From the NCBI GenBank assembly GCA_013397865.1, contig VZTI01003648.1, positions 474,685 through 538,684 on the forward strand: a stretch of DNA of 64,000 bases, in the 5' to 3' direction. The position numbers and the translations under genes are program-made. How positions within the stretch are numbered: the first letter of the stretch is position 1; every line of letters begins with the position of its first letter. This stretch comes from Struthidea cinerea (Eukaryota > Chordata > Aves > Passeriformes > Corcoracidae). The notes beneath the pieces are model-generated. The model had not been told where the DNA came from. It ran no database searches and worked only from the letters and a program-made list of their open reading frames with translations. This document shows, one piece after another, positions 37,165-49,309 of the stretch.

Positions 37165-38014
37165 CTGGAATGAGCTCTTTTATCCAGGCAAAGCTCTGCC
37201 TGGGATTCTTCAACGTCCAGACATGCAGACAGCTTATTTTTAAGGTCTCATTTGAAAGATGTCAGCTCCCCCTCCCTACTCTTCCCCAGGCAGCGAGAGC
37301 AGAAAACTAAATTTATCTGCATTGGGACAGAGAGAGCTGGAGTAAACCAGCCAGGCGCTGCTCCAGATCTGCTGGGTGGAACAACTGGCGCAGAGCTGTC
37401 TGTCTGTCCGAGCCAGAGGTGCTGGGGTGCAGCTGATGCTGGGCTGGCTGTGACACCTGCACGGCGTTTTCCATTCCTGCCCCTGGGGTCCAGAATTTGC
37501 TGGAAAGTTTGCCTTGTTGGGGTGATGTTTTATCAGTCTCTGGGTTAATATATGTCTTCTATCGGCGAGGCAAAGCAGTTCCTCTGCTTGTTGGGAGACA
37601 GATGAGGAACTACACTCCTTGCCTTGCTTCCCGAGACCCTGTGAGAGCCCCAGGGTGGAAACAGTGCTGGAGAAGAGCTGAAGCCCTTGTTGCTCAGGAA
37701 CTTTTGAATATCCTGTAGGTAGTGCATGGGAATGGGAACTGTGGAGGACTCAAATATTTTCAATTCGAGGGTGGCTGCCCACAGGTCCCTTTTTGGGGTC
37801 ATTCTTGATTGGGGGAAGGGAACACAGGGCAGACGTTTGAGTGGGTGTGTGCTGCACGCTGCTGTGTGCCTGAGGTAAAGAAGAGACTCTTCACTATGTT
37901 CCTTCCTGGGGCTGTCTGGGGGCATGGGCAGGTGGAGAATCAGCGGGATCTGTTTTTTCTTTTCCCTTTCCTAAAACTGGAGCATCCTTCTCTGTCAGGC
38001 TGCTGCTAATGAGT

Positions 38015-38190
38015 TAGTTAAACAGCATCTCCTTACTGGAAACTCTTTTCAGTCCAATTAAGATCTTGCAACATGTCAGCTGTGACAATAAAAGTGAATT
38101 AAGGCTCATTTCTCCTTTTTTACGATGTTTATTAGAAGATGGGAATGCTCATTTAGAGGAGCTAATCATGGTTATTTATTTGTCAGTGGT
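38015..38190. other. Possible conserved non-coding block
   Basis: AT-rich, repeat-free stretch with GAGTTAGTTAAACAGCATC, TCCAATTAAGATCTTGC, GTGAATTAAGGCTC, and GAGCTAATCATGG spaced over about 170 bp. Several ATTA/TAAT cores could be homeodomain sites. The call rests on composition only. Confidence 0.18.
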
Positions 38191-40185
38191 ACCAAGAAGC
38201 CCCTGCTCAGGCTGGAGACCCAGTGCCAGATGCTGTGTGTGCTCATGGAAGGGGTGGGAGCCAGCCCTGGAGAACCACGTGGGAAGAGCCCAGGTGAGGT
38301 CGGGAGACTCCTCTGGCCACTGAGCCCCAGCTGCAGGGCTTGCTGCTGCTTGGAGATGCTGTGAGAGCCACTGGAGTCAAAGAAGGCAAGAGGAGGATGC
38401 ATCTTCCATCTCAAGCTGCTCTGATTCAATGGCTCGGCCAAGACTTAAAGCAAGCTCTTCCAGGAGCTGGGCTGCTAGTGAAGATGCTTTCCAGCCCATC
38501 TAACGGGGAAAAGGAGTTCTTTTATTGCTGTGAGGAACCCAGGCAGGTGGGTGTAATAGAAAAGGCCTGTAGGAGGGTTCAGTGCTTCCCCTTGTTTTCA
38601 AGGTGAGCTTCTTTGTCCTTCTCAAACCCTTAACCAATAAGATTAAAAGATCCAGTAATCAAGAGCAGAAATCCAGGGACATGGAGTCACAGAGACTGAG
38701 AAGTAGGCCAGCAAGGAGAAAGCCAAACTAACGACCCTCCCCTGCTGTCTGTCCTGCAGAGAACCAAGAACAGTCAACCCTCAGCGCCTCTCCCTGCGAG
38801 GGTGAGCCGTGCTGGAGGAAGGGGGTGAGGGTCTGGCCCCCCTCGCCCTGAGGTTGCCAGGTGGGGAGGGGCAGAATTTACTGAAGGCAAAGGCATTGAG
38901 CACAACGAGACAAATTGTGCTGTGGGTTACTGCAGTCTTGTGCTGGCACCAGCAGTGACTGAGCCCGTGTTTTATGCTTCCAGGCGTCTGTCTGTCAGTC
39001 TGTGCTCCTGCCTGGCTTGTGGGCTCCTTCCTCAGGACTTTCTGCTTTGTGCTGTTATGCTTACGAGCGTCATCCAGACTCTGGGTCCATCCTTGATGCC
39101 AGCCCCACATGAACATGGGTTGGGGTTATGGAGGCTGTTGTGTGGAGGACAGAAACTGGTGGCTTGGAAGATCATACTGGACATGAGAATGGAGAAAGCT
39201 GAGCTAAATGAGGCTGCAGGATGTGCTGACATGCTCCCAATTCCCTCGTCAGGATTGCCATGCTGGGTGAGCCAGCAGCAGCCTGTGGGGAGCTGAGACT
39301 TTCAGGCTGGGCTCCTGCTTGTGGCCACGTGAGTACCATACACTGGGGCTCTTCCCTGTCCATGAACCCATCCTGATGTGTTGTAGCAGGCTGAATCTCT
39401 GTCTGCATTGGTGTAAAAACATCGTTCTTCTTCTTTCAGTCCTGCAGCTGTTGATGTTTTGAAGTTAAGAAAACATTTAAATGATTAAAAAAAAAAATAC
39501 CCAGCCTAGGTTTATCAAGGGAACTTCTAATGAGGAGAAGGGGAGGGGGAACAGACACAGGAAGGGCAGCAGAGACTAACAGCCTGGCAGAGCACTTGTC
39601 ATCTTGACAACACAGTGAGTTTCAAACCGGGCTCGCTCCTGACGTTTGCCTGGAGGTATATTTAACTAGTGCGGGAGACGCTGGAGCAGAAGTGTGCACC
39701 TTTGAGCCCAAGGAAGCCTCCACGGGGGTTAGCCGGGCTTGGGAAGCGGGGAGATGGACTCCAAATGGAAAATGTGCTCCTTCCCTGCCTGCCTGTCTGT
39801 GTGTAGCCAGACTGCAAGGCTGTGCTCGCAGCTTGGTGAGAGAGGATGCTAATGAAGCGTGAACCGGCTGCGCTCAGTGGCGGCTCCGTGCGCTCTGCCA
39901 CCAGTCCACCTATTCCTTTCATTCCTTCTCTATCTGCACATTGTGTTTGACGGATGGAAATGCGGGCTCCTCTTTGAAGCAGGAGGGATTACAAACAAAC
40001 AGGGTGGGAGCTCAAATTCTGCTTTCTCAGGGCTAGGCTACATTGTCAGAGGATACACAAGGCTTCTAGGAGAGATTTGCAGCCTTTGGGACTGATGGGA
40101 GACCCTGGGTTTTGCAGGTTCAGTGGGGTGCAAAGAAGGGTCTTTCAGTGGCTTTGTGCTGTGTCCAGAAGTCTTTTACTCTAGT

Positions 40186-40210
40186 TTTTTGTTTTTTTGT
40201 TTTTTTTTTC
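40186..40210. repeat. T-rich tract
   Basis: A run of T broken by two G bases (TTTTTTGTTTTTTTG then ten T), ending in CAG. It could be a simple repeat or the pyrimidine tract of a splice acceptor (see the segment starting at 40213). Confidence 0.8.
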
Positions 40211-40212
40211 AG

Positions 40213-40379
40213 GCCCTGACGTGGAGTGCTTTGTGCTTCAGGGCTGCTGCTCCTCTGTATGGGGTTCCAAACCCTCAACCTTTCTTACTCCAGAACTTCC
40301 AAAGCGCACCTCCCACCTCCCTCAAACGCCTTTCACCTCTCCCTGCTGCAGCAGGACCTGCTCCATCTCTCCTGTCCAG
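40213..40379 (+). CDS. Splice-bounded segment, weak exon candidate
   Basis: A very strong pyrimidine tract plus CAG (40210-40212) precedes the segment, and CCAG/GTATTC at 40379/40380 could be a donor, giving 167 nt. All three plus frames are open through it, and the frame starting upstream at 40123 continues into a CR1 fragment, which argues against coding. The segment is C/T-rich (CTCCCACCTCCCTCAAACGC inside), so it may simply be pyrimidine-biased intronic DNA. Confidence 0.1.
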
Positions 40380-40630
40380 GTATTCCTGCCCTCTTCCCTA
40401 CAGCCCCTGGCTCTTTCCTCCCCTTCTTCCCCCCAGCCTTCCCTGTTTTAGGCAGGCCTTTGCTCACTTTCTGTCCCCAAACCCTGTGCTGTGGGATTTC
40501 AGAAACGGAGACGTGAGCTGTGCTTCCAGAAATCCTAAGATGGTGCCTACAGCCCACAGGCTTGTGTTGAATCTGCATTACCTGCACGTGGGAGTGAAAA
40601 GCATCATTTCCTCAAACATGCCTGCAACCC

Positions 40631-40735
40631 AAATCATTGAATTGTTAAGGCTGGAAAAGACCTCTAAGATCATTGATCCGACTGCTAACCCAGCACAGCT
40701 GTGTTCACCTCTAAACCATATTCCCAGAACAGTCC
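40631..40735 (-). mobile_element. CR1 LINE 3' end fragment
   Basis: On the plus strand the copy reads AAATCATTGAATTGTTAAGG, CTGGAAAAGACCTCTAAGAT, CATTGATCCGACTGCTAACC and CAGCACAGCTGTGTTCACC, then CTAAACCATATTCC. This is the complement of the CR1 type whose tail reads GGTCTTTTCC. It is about 105 bp, truncated and without coding sequence. A plus open frame (40123-40821) reads through it. Confidence 0.9.
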
Positions 40736-42151
40736 AGGCAGCCACAGGAGAGCAGGATGCTTTATGCCTGGTCCTGCGTTGTGAGAAGGTTCTGTGGCAG
40801 AGCTTAAGGCTGATACATTGACACTGGATGCTGCTGAAAAGAGATGTGATTGGTTTTTAATAGTGAGTGACTTTTTGGCATTTCTGAGAAGCGAACTCCC
40901 AACTAGGAGGCAGAACATGCTGGGCATGTGAGACGGGAGTCGTGCCGTGAGCCAGAGCATCTGCTCTATTGGAGGGTCTGAACTGTCCTCCTGTTGCTTT
41001 CATCACATCCTTGGGCATCTCATGGCACCTCACTGCGTGCAGAGAAACATCTGGAAGGGTGGAAATGCCAGTCTGTGTTCATACTGGCCCTCTGGAACAA
41101 AGCCAGCCACATCCCAGCATCGGCTGTGAGAGGAAGAGATGGAAACACAGTGTTAGACGCTGGAGTGGGGGCCCTGCCTGGGAGCCTTGCCTGGAAATGG
41201 TTGTCTGTGGCAGAATGGGGAGTGGGCTAAAATCAGGGATGTTAGTCCATGCTCTCTCTTGCAGCTGTATGGTTTTATCTTCCTTTCCAGATTGGCTTTA
41301 AGATACGGGAAAGCGTTGAGATTCTTCCCACAGGAGAGATTTGCTGAGGTCCTTAGCTGGTACAAATCAGTCAAGCTCTAACTCACAAAGCACCCTATGG
41401 GGACACACCTTGGATAGGAACCTTCCCTCTGAAGTTTGATGTGATTTCCTTTTCTTCCAGCCACACATTTTCCTCTTTTCATTGCAGAAATAAAAGCTGT
41501 GACAAAGCCTGGTGTAGCCCCAGAGCCGGTCCCCACCTCCCTTGTCCCAGCCTTCGTGCCCTCCATCAGAAAACTGTGAGTCATCACCTCTTGGCTCCAC
41601 CAGCTTTGTAATGTTTTTTTTTTCCTCCTCCTCGTTCCCCCATCCCAGCTGGGGTGAAGAAGCGAGAAAGCAAATAGGAATAAATACCTCCAGCCATAAA
41701 AGTGAGATAAATCAATACCTCTTCTCTGAAGCCAGAGATGCTTAATAGGCAAGGATCACTGCCAGATTGTAAAAAATGTGTTTAGTGTGCGGCTGGGGCA
41801 AGTTTAACCCTTGGACATAAACAGCTGAGCAGCTTCTGTCACCTCTGAATTAAATAACTTTAACTGCAGAGGGCTGTGATTAATAGAGGCGCCCCTGCTT
41901 GGGATGCAGCAGGTATTTGGTGCCTATGGATTGTCTGGGAGATTGGGATGGAGAAGTTGTTGCCAGGTCCCTTCTGCAGGCCCAGTGATGCTTTTTTTCC
42001 ATGAAGGTACGGCTCTGTTAGTGGGTAAGGGAGCTCCTGGGCACTGGGCTGAGTTGGTGAGACTTCAGCTGCCTTTCCCAGGAATTAAGGACCTTTCCAG
42101 CTCTCTATGCTACCTTTCTGGGGTGGGAAAGCAGAGGAGCAAAGCTTGGGT
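40736..42151. other. Unannotated sequence
   Basis: No gene or repeat recognised. The part 41750-41890 (GAATTAAATAACTTTAACTG, GTGATTAATAGAGGCGCC) is AT-rich and repeat-free and may be a non-coding element, at low confidence. Confidence 0.45.
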
Positions 42152-42412
42152 GAGGCAGTGAATAGGACCTGAGGGAATGGCATGAATCTGTGTCAGGGGA
42201 GGTTTAGGTTGGATATTAGGAAAATGTACTTCACCCAGAGGGGGTTGGGCACTGGAACAGGCTCCCCAGAGCAGTGGTCACAGCCCCATAGCTGCCAGAG
42301 CTCAAGGAGGATTTGGTGCGCTCCTTGATTGTTGGGGACATCCTGTGCAGGATCAGGAGTTGAACTTGATGATCCTTGTGGGTCCCTTCTGACTCAGAAT
42401 ATTCTATGATTC
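42152..42412 (+). mobile_element. CR1 LINE 3' end, well preserved
   Basis: A plus-strand CR1 end of about 260 bp. It starts with TGAATAGGACCTGAGGGAAT, passes through GGGGAGGTTTAGGTTGGATA, GGGCACTGGAACAGGCTCCC and GAGCTCAAGGAGGATTTGG, and closes with TTGAACTTGATGATCCTTG, TGGGTCCCTTCTGACTCAGA and ATATTCTATGATTC. The subfamily is the one with the GGGTCCCTTC tail. Comparison with the usual order shows a small internal deletion or divergence around 42305-42345. Truncated and non-coding. Confidence 0.95.
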
Positions 42413-43687
42413 ACCAGGATGACAAGACACAGCCAAGGCTGGAGTGACAGGGATTGTTGGAAGCCCCAGTGAGGTGTGGCTGGGGGAAATGTTAGCCCTG
42501 CTGTCAGCTGGAGTGCTGAGACCACGTCAGGAATAATGGGGGTACTGTGGCCAGTCTTTCTGAAGACCAATGAGGTCAAATGGGAGCAGGTACAAAGGAG
42601 CCTGCAGAGAAATTCGGGATCACGCAGGTCCTGTCACAGCCCGAGTTTGGCTTCACAAAATCAATGCTGAGAGGTGATGCGCTCTGGGAGAAGAACTGTT
42701 TAGAGAAAGCAGATGTTGGCACAAGGACAGCTAGTTATGGGCTGTCCGTGAGCTCGGGGGACTGGCAACAAGCAGAAAGGCAGTGATCCCTCCCAGAGCC
42801 CATGGAGCAGGGAGGCACTGGGACCAGTTTAAAGTGAAGCTGAGCAGGAGTGATTATTTGACACAACTCCAGCACTGCTCAGAGGCTGGATGTAGGGTTT
42901 CTTACAAGCCTTATTTATGATGGCGTTTGTGCCTTTTGTTGGGGCTAGGAGCTCGAAGGTAGCCAAAGTATTTCGGGAGAGGATTAGGGTCAGTTTCCCA
43001 CAACGCCTTCGTGCACCCGGATAAACTCTTTGTTCTCCTGGCACACAGCCTCACACTCAGTTAAGTGCTGCCTGACAGGCATGTTTTCCTGAACTACAGC
43101 AGAAGCCTTTTGCTGAGGAGAGCCCCACGATGGAAGGTAACTCAGTGTTCAGGAGCTGGGGGCATCTGACACAGCTCTGAAAGCCGGCTGGTTTCCGTGC
43201 AAAAGGAAGGCAGGTTCTACTGAGGTGATCCCGGAAGCGTTTGTACTGTTGTGATATTTATTTCCATGGGTGGAGGAAATTGCATCTCTTGTTAACATAA
43301 GCTTGCCACAGGTGTGGGAGTTATTAAAGTAGCAGTGGAACAGGCTATTCCAAATGGCCCTAATTTTGCTCTTCTCCCATGGAGAGTATTGCCATTAGTT
43401 GGGACAGAACAAACAGGTTGGGGTCATGGTTGGCATAAAATGGGCAGGATTTGTCCCATCACTTGTGCCAGACCTTCTTCATGGGAAGAAAGGGAGAAAC
43501 CTGGGTCTTGCCCACAAAAAAAAGGGCTTTTGCTGACTTTTGATGCACTGCCTCCACCTTGCTCTGCAGTCTGGCAGGCAGCTCCTACTCCTCCCTGCCA
43601 GATTCCAGGCATTCCAGTTTGGACCTGAAAGTCCTTGTAGGTAGACCAGGTGGCGTCACAGGTAGTTCTCCACACCTAAATCCACTT
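42413..43687. other. Unannotated sequence
   Basis: No gene or repeat recognised. Open frames do not exceed 104 codons. Confidence 0.5.
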
Positions 43688-43752
43688 AAATAATTAAGGC
43701 CAGGAAAGATTTCTGAGATCATCAAGTCCAGCCATTAACCCAGCACTGTGGC
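43688..43752 (-). mobile_element. CR1 LINE 3' tail fragment
   Basis: The plus strand reads AAATAATTAAGGCCAGGAAA, GATTTCTGAGATCATCAAGT and CCAGCCATTAACCCAGCACTG, the complement of a CR1 3' end of the same general type as the copy at 40631. It is diverged and short. A 10-bp tandem duplication (CTGTAAGGGA/CTGTAAGGGC) lies just beyond, at 43805-43824. Confidence 0.85.
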
Positions 43753-46700
43753 TTTTTTCAGTCTCTTGATCCCTTCAAATATGAAGAAAGGTGGACAGCA
43801 TTGCCTGTAAGGGACTGTAAGGGCCTACTGCCTCCAGGACCCCAGTGTTTTGGATGAGGTGGTGTCCCGTGGACATCAAACATCTATGTGGCTTCGTGTG
43901 CATCATTCCTCGCCCACTCCTCCACCTCCAAACGTGGGAGAAAATCCTCTTGGTGGTGCCTGCAGAGTCGTCTGTGAAAGTCCAGCCACGGAAGAGCTGG
44001 TGAATTGTTTTCCTGCCCAAAGCAAAGGAAGTGCTCCTGCTAGGATAATCAATCTTCCCAAGAGCTCCCCCAGCCGAAGGCGACTGCCCTGACTTTATGG
44101 AGTGTGGAGCATCTCCCCTGTAATGGCCACGAGTCCCCTCCCAGGCAGGAGCTCACCCGTGGGATGGGGAGTGTGTGTGTGTTTAAAGGTCGTAAAACGC
44201 TCCGTGGAGGAAGGCTCTGGCTGTGACACGTGCTGACAGGAGAGCTCCCGGCACTCCGGCTTCCTTGGCGGAAAATCACAGCGGCGGATAAATCCTGGAG
44301 AAATAAAAGGAACCCGGTCGAGTTAGCCCAGAACCGTGTGCAGGAGGTGGGAAATGTTTTCACAGTGCTCCGTCCTCTCTTGCGGGTACTGAATCATTGA
44401 GGGTAATTTTTCAGCTCGGTGCGGTTCAAACCAGCCAGGGCTGCTTGTTGGTTAATCCTGATGAGGGAGAGAGGCCCCTCTGTTGGTCTGACAGTCCCAC
44501 ATTGCTCTTGTGCTCCCCAAAATGGTAAGGAAAGGCACTGGTAGTGGGGTTTTTTGGGTGCCCTTTTCCTTCCTCCCTGCACTTTCTGATGCTGTGCCCA
44601 GGGTTGGAGGGAAGGATGCTCCCTAATGTCAGCCAGCGTTGGGCTGGGTATGCTCTGCCGTGCTGTCTGCCCTGGGGCAGGAGCCTTCACCCAGGCTGGG
44701 ATTTCTGGGGAGGCTGGGAAGTAGCTGCCAGGCCGGATCTGGGATGGGGGAAGGGAAAGACTTGGTTTCTTTCGGTATCTGAGGGTGGATTAAGTGGAGC
44801 GTTCCTTGTTAGCTAATTGAAACAGTCAAAATGTCAAATGAGGCATTTCAATAGTAGTGATGTTAGGAGCTTTACGTTTTTATTTCCTTCCCTCTATCCT
44901 TTGTACTGTGCCTTCAAGACATGGGGACCTAAGTCTGCCTTTACAGAAACCCTCTTAAAGAGGGGCTTCAGGGGGATGGGGCAAGGACTGAAGCTGTTTT
45001 AATCCCCTCCAATTCCAACATTATTGTGTTTCAGCAAATATTTTGCAAAAGGATTTTCAGGCTGAACTTCAAACAGGCAAATTCCTCACTCCAGTGACTC
45101 GGGGAGCTTTACAAATTTAGAAAAGAAAATGAAGATTGTTTTAGCTGACATTTAAACCTCTTCTCTTTTCCCAGCCTGTCAGGAAGCTTCATACACTTTG
45201 GGTCAGACGCTCTTTCCCTGAAGAAGAAAAGGATATTTATAGCTGGGTAGGACCTTAAAGGGGAAATCTCCAGGCTGCAGTACCTGTCAGATGAAGTTAC
45301 TTACGGCCCCAATAGGAACTGTCAACCTGGAACCCACTATAGGGAAGCAAAAAGGTGATGGTCCAGCCCTGGGCCACACAGGATGGTCTAGCTCAGGTAA
45401 TTTGGCCTAATTCCTGGAGGGCGATGGTAGACTTGGCTGGTGGTATTTTCCAGGCAAACGTTCTCCTTGTGGCTCACTGTGTTTTGTTGCCCTTCTGAAT
45501 CTTGGAGAGTGTTGACACACGGAGACGTTGAAGTGTGATTTGGATCGTTCCTGCTCCTTGGAGAGGTAGGAGAGGGATTGACAAGAGAGGCAAACCCAAA
45601 GAAAGCCAGTTTGTCGCACAGAGAGGCTGTGGCTTGCTTGCCCTGGTTGCTTAGGAGCTGCTGATGGGGCACCTGGCTGCAGGTCTCGGTTCCTCCTTGC
45701 TCCCTCAGCCAGGGCTGAAGCCAGGCTGGCAGTGCCAAGCAGGGAGCATCTGTCTGGGCTGTGTGTGGAGCAATTTACTCCCAGGGATTAGAGTGATTGG
45801 GGTTTCTTAAGGTAAAGACAGCTTGCAAAGAAAAGCAGCATGTCTTGGGACAGCAGAGCTCTGCCACAACCTGCTCTTACCCACAGCTTGTTCTACACAA
45901 GGAGTTTTTGTTAGCACATCACCTCTCATCCAGCACTGGTCTGGAAGGACGGCTGGGGAGTGGGGTTGGGCCTGTCTTCTGTGGCTGATGGGGCTGCACA
46001 GGAGGTTTTGGCGTAAGCATTTCTGCAACTCGAGCCCTGGGGCTTGCTCTGGGGCCCCAGGCAGGACAGCAGGGACATTTTGGTGTAGCCCAGGGTAGCT
46101 GGAATCTGGATGAAGGTTGGTGTCAGGCTAATGTAGCTGTGGGGCTGTTCTTTCTGTGTGGTATTGGCTTATAGGGCTATGGTGTGGAAACCTCTGGTAA
46201 ACTTCAACTAGAGCTGGGAGCATCTCCCACGGTGCAGGTCCACGTGTTCTCCTTTTGGCCAGCATGGGCTGGGTGTTCCGTGCACTCTGTATTTCCCCAT
46301 GCCTCCCTAGATTTTAAGGGAAAGAAATCCAGGTGCAGTGTCTGGAGAGGGAACTGTGACGTGTTCTGGCCAAGAATCCTGATTTAGCCATAAGGGTGTG
46401 GGGGCCCATTCCCCATGGAATGGGCACGCAGGTACCACACAGAGCTGTTCCTTCTCTTGTAGGAAAACCACCTGGGGTGAAGGGAATAACAAAACCCCTC
46501 TTACAGACCATGTCTCATGGAGGTGAGATCCAGAGGGATCTTCCCTGGCGATCGCAGGTGACTCTTGGCCGGTGTTGCTCCTCTGGGCTCTGAAGGAGTG
46601 CCCAGGGCACTGTGCAGGATGTTCTGGGGGTATCACGTGTGCTCTGGCCACACTGTTGGTTCTGCTCCCATGTTCCTTCAGATACCAGCAGAGCAGTCCT

Positions 46701-46854
46701 GGAGCCCAGCTGCCCAGGCTTTCATAATCCCAGAAAGGAAAGGAACAAATCTCTCACACATGCAGCTCTCCACCGGGGTTTTCCCATCCTCTGCCCACCC
46801 TGGTTGGTGGATGTTAACAAGCTAGTAGATCTAGACCTGCTGTGCCTTGATAGA

Positions 46855-47110
46855 AAGATTTATTTTTAGGGCCTTGATATTTAAAATGATCTGTTATAAT
46901 TTCATGCTTAAATAACACTAAATAATGTTCCCTGTTTGCACAGTGTAATTGGAAGAGGCGAATAAACCAAACAAACCAGCTATGACTGAGCTTCCTTAGT
47001 ATTTTCAGACTGAAACAAACAGCAAAAAACAAGGGCTTAGCCAATTTAACACTTTGGGGGTATTTTCTCGTTGGCATTTCACTTTTTCATTTTCACAGGC
47101 CAAGAAACAT
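46855..47110. other. Possible conserved non-coding block
   Basis: AT-rich and repeat-free: AAGATTTATTTTTAGGGCC, TTATAATTTCATGCTTAAAT, AACACTAAATAATGTTCCC, GTGTAATTGGAAGAGGCG. It resembles vertebrate enhancer-like elements in texture, but that is not proof. Confidence 0.18.
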
Positions 47111-47168
47111 GAGAGTTCTAAAGAGCCAGTGGCTTCTTGCCAAAGAAAACTTGGTTGATCTTAGATTG

Positions 47169-47193
47169 AAAAAAAAAAAAGAAAGAAAAAAAA
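47169..47193. repeat. A-rich simple repeat
   Basis: Twelve A bases, then GAAAG and eight A bases. No retroposed sequence is recognisable upstream that would make this a poly-A tail. Confidence 0.85.
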
Positions 47194-47694
47194 TCAGAAG
47201 TGAACTTATTGTTTGTTTTTTAGGAACTGGCAGGGCTAATGACTCTGTGAGTGCTGTGGGATTTTATGCAAGTGCAGAAAAGACTTAGGAAATATTCAGC
47301 AAGTTCATTTAGGCTCCTTTCATGCCTCTCAAATCCTGAGGCTTCTTTATTGCTCCTTTATGTCAATTTGGCACTGCTTGATTTCGCTGCCTCCCTCGAT
47401 GTCACTGCAATGGCATTGCTGTGCAGGTCCTGTGCTGGTCGCATCCCATGTAACCTGTGTGGGCTTTTAGGGGACTGAATTAAAGCTCCTGCCTTTGGGT
47501 GACCCTTTTTGGGGATAGGGAGTTCAGGCCAAGCCACCGTTCCCGGTGTGCAAAGCCCTCGGCATCATTATTTAGGCAAGGAGATTTTGTGATTTTCCTT
47601 CTGGAAAACTGCCGTTGGAGAGGCAATACAGCCCAGGCTGATGAAGCTGCTGCACATCAGCTCAGCGGTGTGCCTTTATCTGGCAGGATCCCTC

Positions 47695-47834
47695 TCTGCC
47701 TGCCAGAGAGGTTCAAGAAGCATTTGGACAACGCTCTCAGGCGCGCGTTGGGATTCTGTGCAGGGCCAGGAGCTGGACACGATGGTCCTTGTGGGTCACT
47801 TCCAGCTCAGGTCAGTCCATGGTTCTATGATTCT
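47695..47834 (+). mobile_element. CR1 LINE 3' end fragment
   Basis: GAGAGGTTCAAGAAGCATTT, GGACAACGCTCTCAGGCGCG, GTGCAGGGCCAGGAGCTGGA and CACGATGGTCCTTGTGGGTC, followed by CAGTCCATGGTTCTATGATTC, form a plus-strand CR1 end of the same tail type as the copy at 42152. It is about 140 bp, truncated, and retains no functional reading frame. Confidence 0.92.
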
Positions 47835-48229
47835 CCGGTTGGAAGGGTGTGAGTAAGTTTTCCCTCTGTGTTCCTGTGCCGAGATGCCCCGTGGAGCAAT
47901 GTTCCTGCAGGCTCAGGCTGTGGCAGTGGTGATGCTGAGACTCCTTAGCAGCTCTGCATCCTCCTCCTGGTTCTTCCCTTTCCCTCCAGTGCCCTGTCCT
48001 CCCTCTGTCCCGCCTATCCTGGGGTGAGCAGGCTTCCCCCAGTGCCTCCCCTCCTTCCAGGCTGGCGAAATCCTTCTCCATCTTCCCCTCCCTGCGCTCC
48101 ACACGCGCCTCAGCTCTGTTTGTGCCCACATTAGCATTTCTGCTGACTGCAAGGATCGGTTTAATTTCATGGGTGTCATTTCCTTCAAGAAATCTCTCTC
48201 TGAGCAGCAGCCCGACGAATGCCTGATAA

Positions 48230-48480
48230 AACATATTTTCCTACGGTAATGATTTTATGGACCCATAAGTCATGAATTTATTATGATCTCAGCCCCTGCT
48301 GCTGATTGCTGTAAAATGCAAAGTAATTAACAGCGAGCGGTAGCAGCTATTCCCACCTGGTAGCGTGTTCTGGGGTACGCTGATGGCTTTGATTAAAGTA
48401 ATGGCTAAAGTGTACAGCCCGGCTGTAAAATATTAGCATGATTAATGCAGTATCCTAAATAAGAAACAAAACTAATGGGC
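48230..48480. other. Possible conserved non-coding block
   Basis: Contains CATAAGTCATGAATTTATTATG, AAGTAATTAACAGCGAGCGG (in two parts), GGCTTTGATTAAAGTAATGG and TAGCATGATTAATGCAG, with no repeat signature, right up to the TA microsatellite. The density of ATTA/TAAT cores within mixed-composition DNA makes it one of the better element candidates here. Confidence 0.25.
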
Positions 48481-48497
48481 ACGGTTTCAGGAATTAA

Positions 48498-48522
48498 ATA
48501 TATATATATATATATATATATA
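48498..48522. repeat. (TA)12 microsatellite
   Basis: Alternating A and T for 25 bases, starting 38 bases before the large gap. Such tracts are difficult to sequence and assemble. Confidence 0.95.
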
Positions 48523-48535
48523 CATTCCTCTCACG

Positions 48536-49307
48536 NNNNNNNNNNNNNNNNNNNNNNNNNNNNNNNNNNNNNNNNNNNNNNNNNNNNNNNNNNNNNNNNN
48601 NNNNNNNNNNNNNNNNNNNNNNNNNNNNNNNNNNNNNNNNNNNNNNNNNNNNNNNNNNNNNNNNNNNNNNNNNNNNNNNNNNNNNNNNNNNNNNNNNNNN
48701 NNNNNNNNNNNNNNNNNNNNNNNNNNNNNNNNNNNNNNNNNNNNNNNNNNNNNNNNNNNNNNNNNNNNNNNNNNNNNNNNNNNNNNNNNNNNNNNNNNNN
48801 NNNNNNNNNNNNNNNNNNNNNNNNNNNNNNNNNNNNNNNNNNNNNNNNNNNNNNNNNNNNNNNNNNNNNNNNNNNNNNNNNNNNNNNNNNNNNNNNNNNN
48901 NNNNNNNNNNNNNNNNNNNNNNNNNNNNNNNNNNNNNNNNNNNNNNNNNNNNNNNNNNNNNNNNNNNNNNNNNNNNNNNNNNNNNNNNNNNNNNNNNNNN
49001 NNNNNNNNNNNNNNNNNNNNNNNNNNNNNNNNNNNNNNNNNNNNNNNNNNNNNNNNNNNNNNNNNNNNNNNNNNNNNNNNNNNNNNNNNNNNNNNNNNNN
49101 NNNNNNNNNNNNNNNNNNNNNNNNNNNNNNNNNNNNNNNNNNNNNNNNNNNNNNNNNNNNNNNNNNNNNNNNNNNNNNNNNNNNNNNNNNNNNNNNNNNN
49201 NNNNNNNNNNNNNNNNNNNNNNNNNNNNNNNNNNNNNNNNNNNNNNNNNNNNNNNNNNNNNNNNNNNNNNNNNNNNNNNNNNNNNNNNNNNNNNNNNNNN
49301 NNNNNNN
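48536..49307. other. Assembly gap, 772 N
   Basis: All N. The two long frames that span it are artefacts of translating N. The flanks (TA repeat on the left, 37 T on the right) suggest that low-complexity sequence caused the gap. Confidence 0.99.

Positions 49308-49309
<2 letters not shown>

Larger units (their letters stand above)
36546..40185. other. Unannotated sequence
   Basis: Apart from the 16-bp duplication at 37133-37164, no gene or repeat was recognised. Open frames are at most 126 codons. The block 38015-38190 is listed separately, and an A-run lies near 39487-39497. Confidence 0.5.
43753..47694. other. Unannotated sequence
   Basis: No gene supported. A-rich tract 47169-47193 and the AT-rich block 46855-47110 are listed separately. 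A small CpG-containing stretch lies at 44185-44335 (GGCGGAAAATCACAGCGGCG inside). Open frames reach 116 codons. Confidence 0.5.

Noticed and set aside
40123..40821. 232-codon plus-strand frame
   Set aside because: It begins before a T-rich tract and reads into a CR1 fragment. Other frames are open over the same stretch.
45235..45290. CR1-like wording AGCTGGGTAGGACCTTAAAGG
   Set aside because: Only about 20 bases resemble a CR1 tail complement, with no flanking support.
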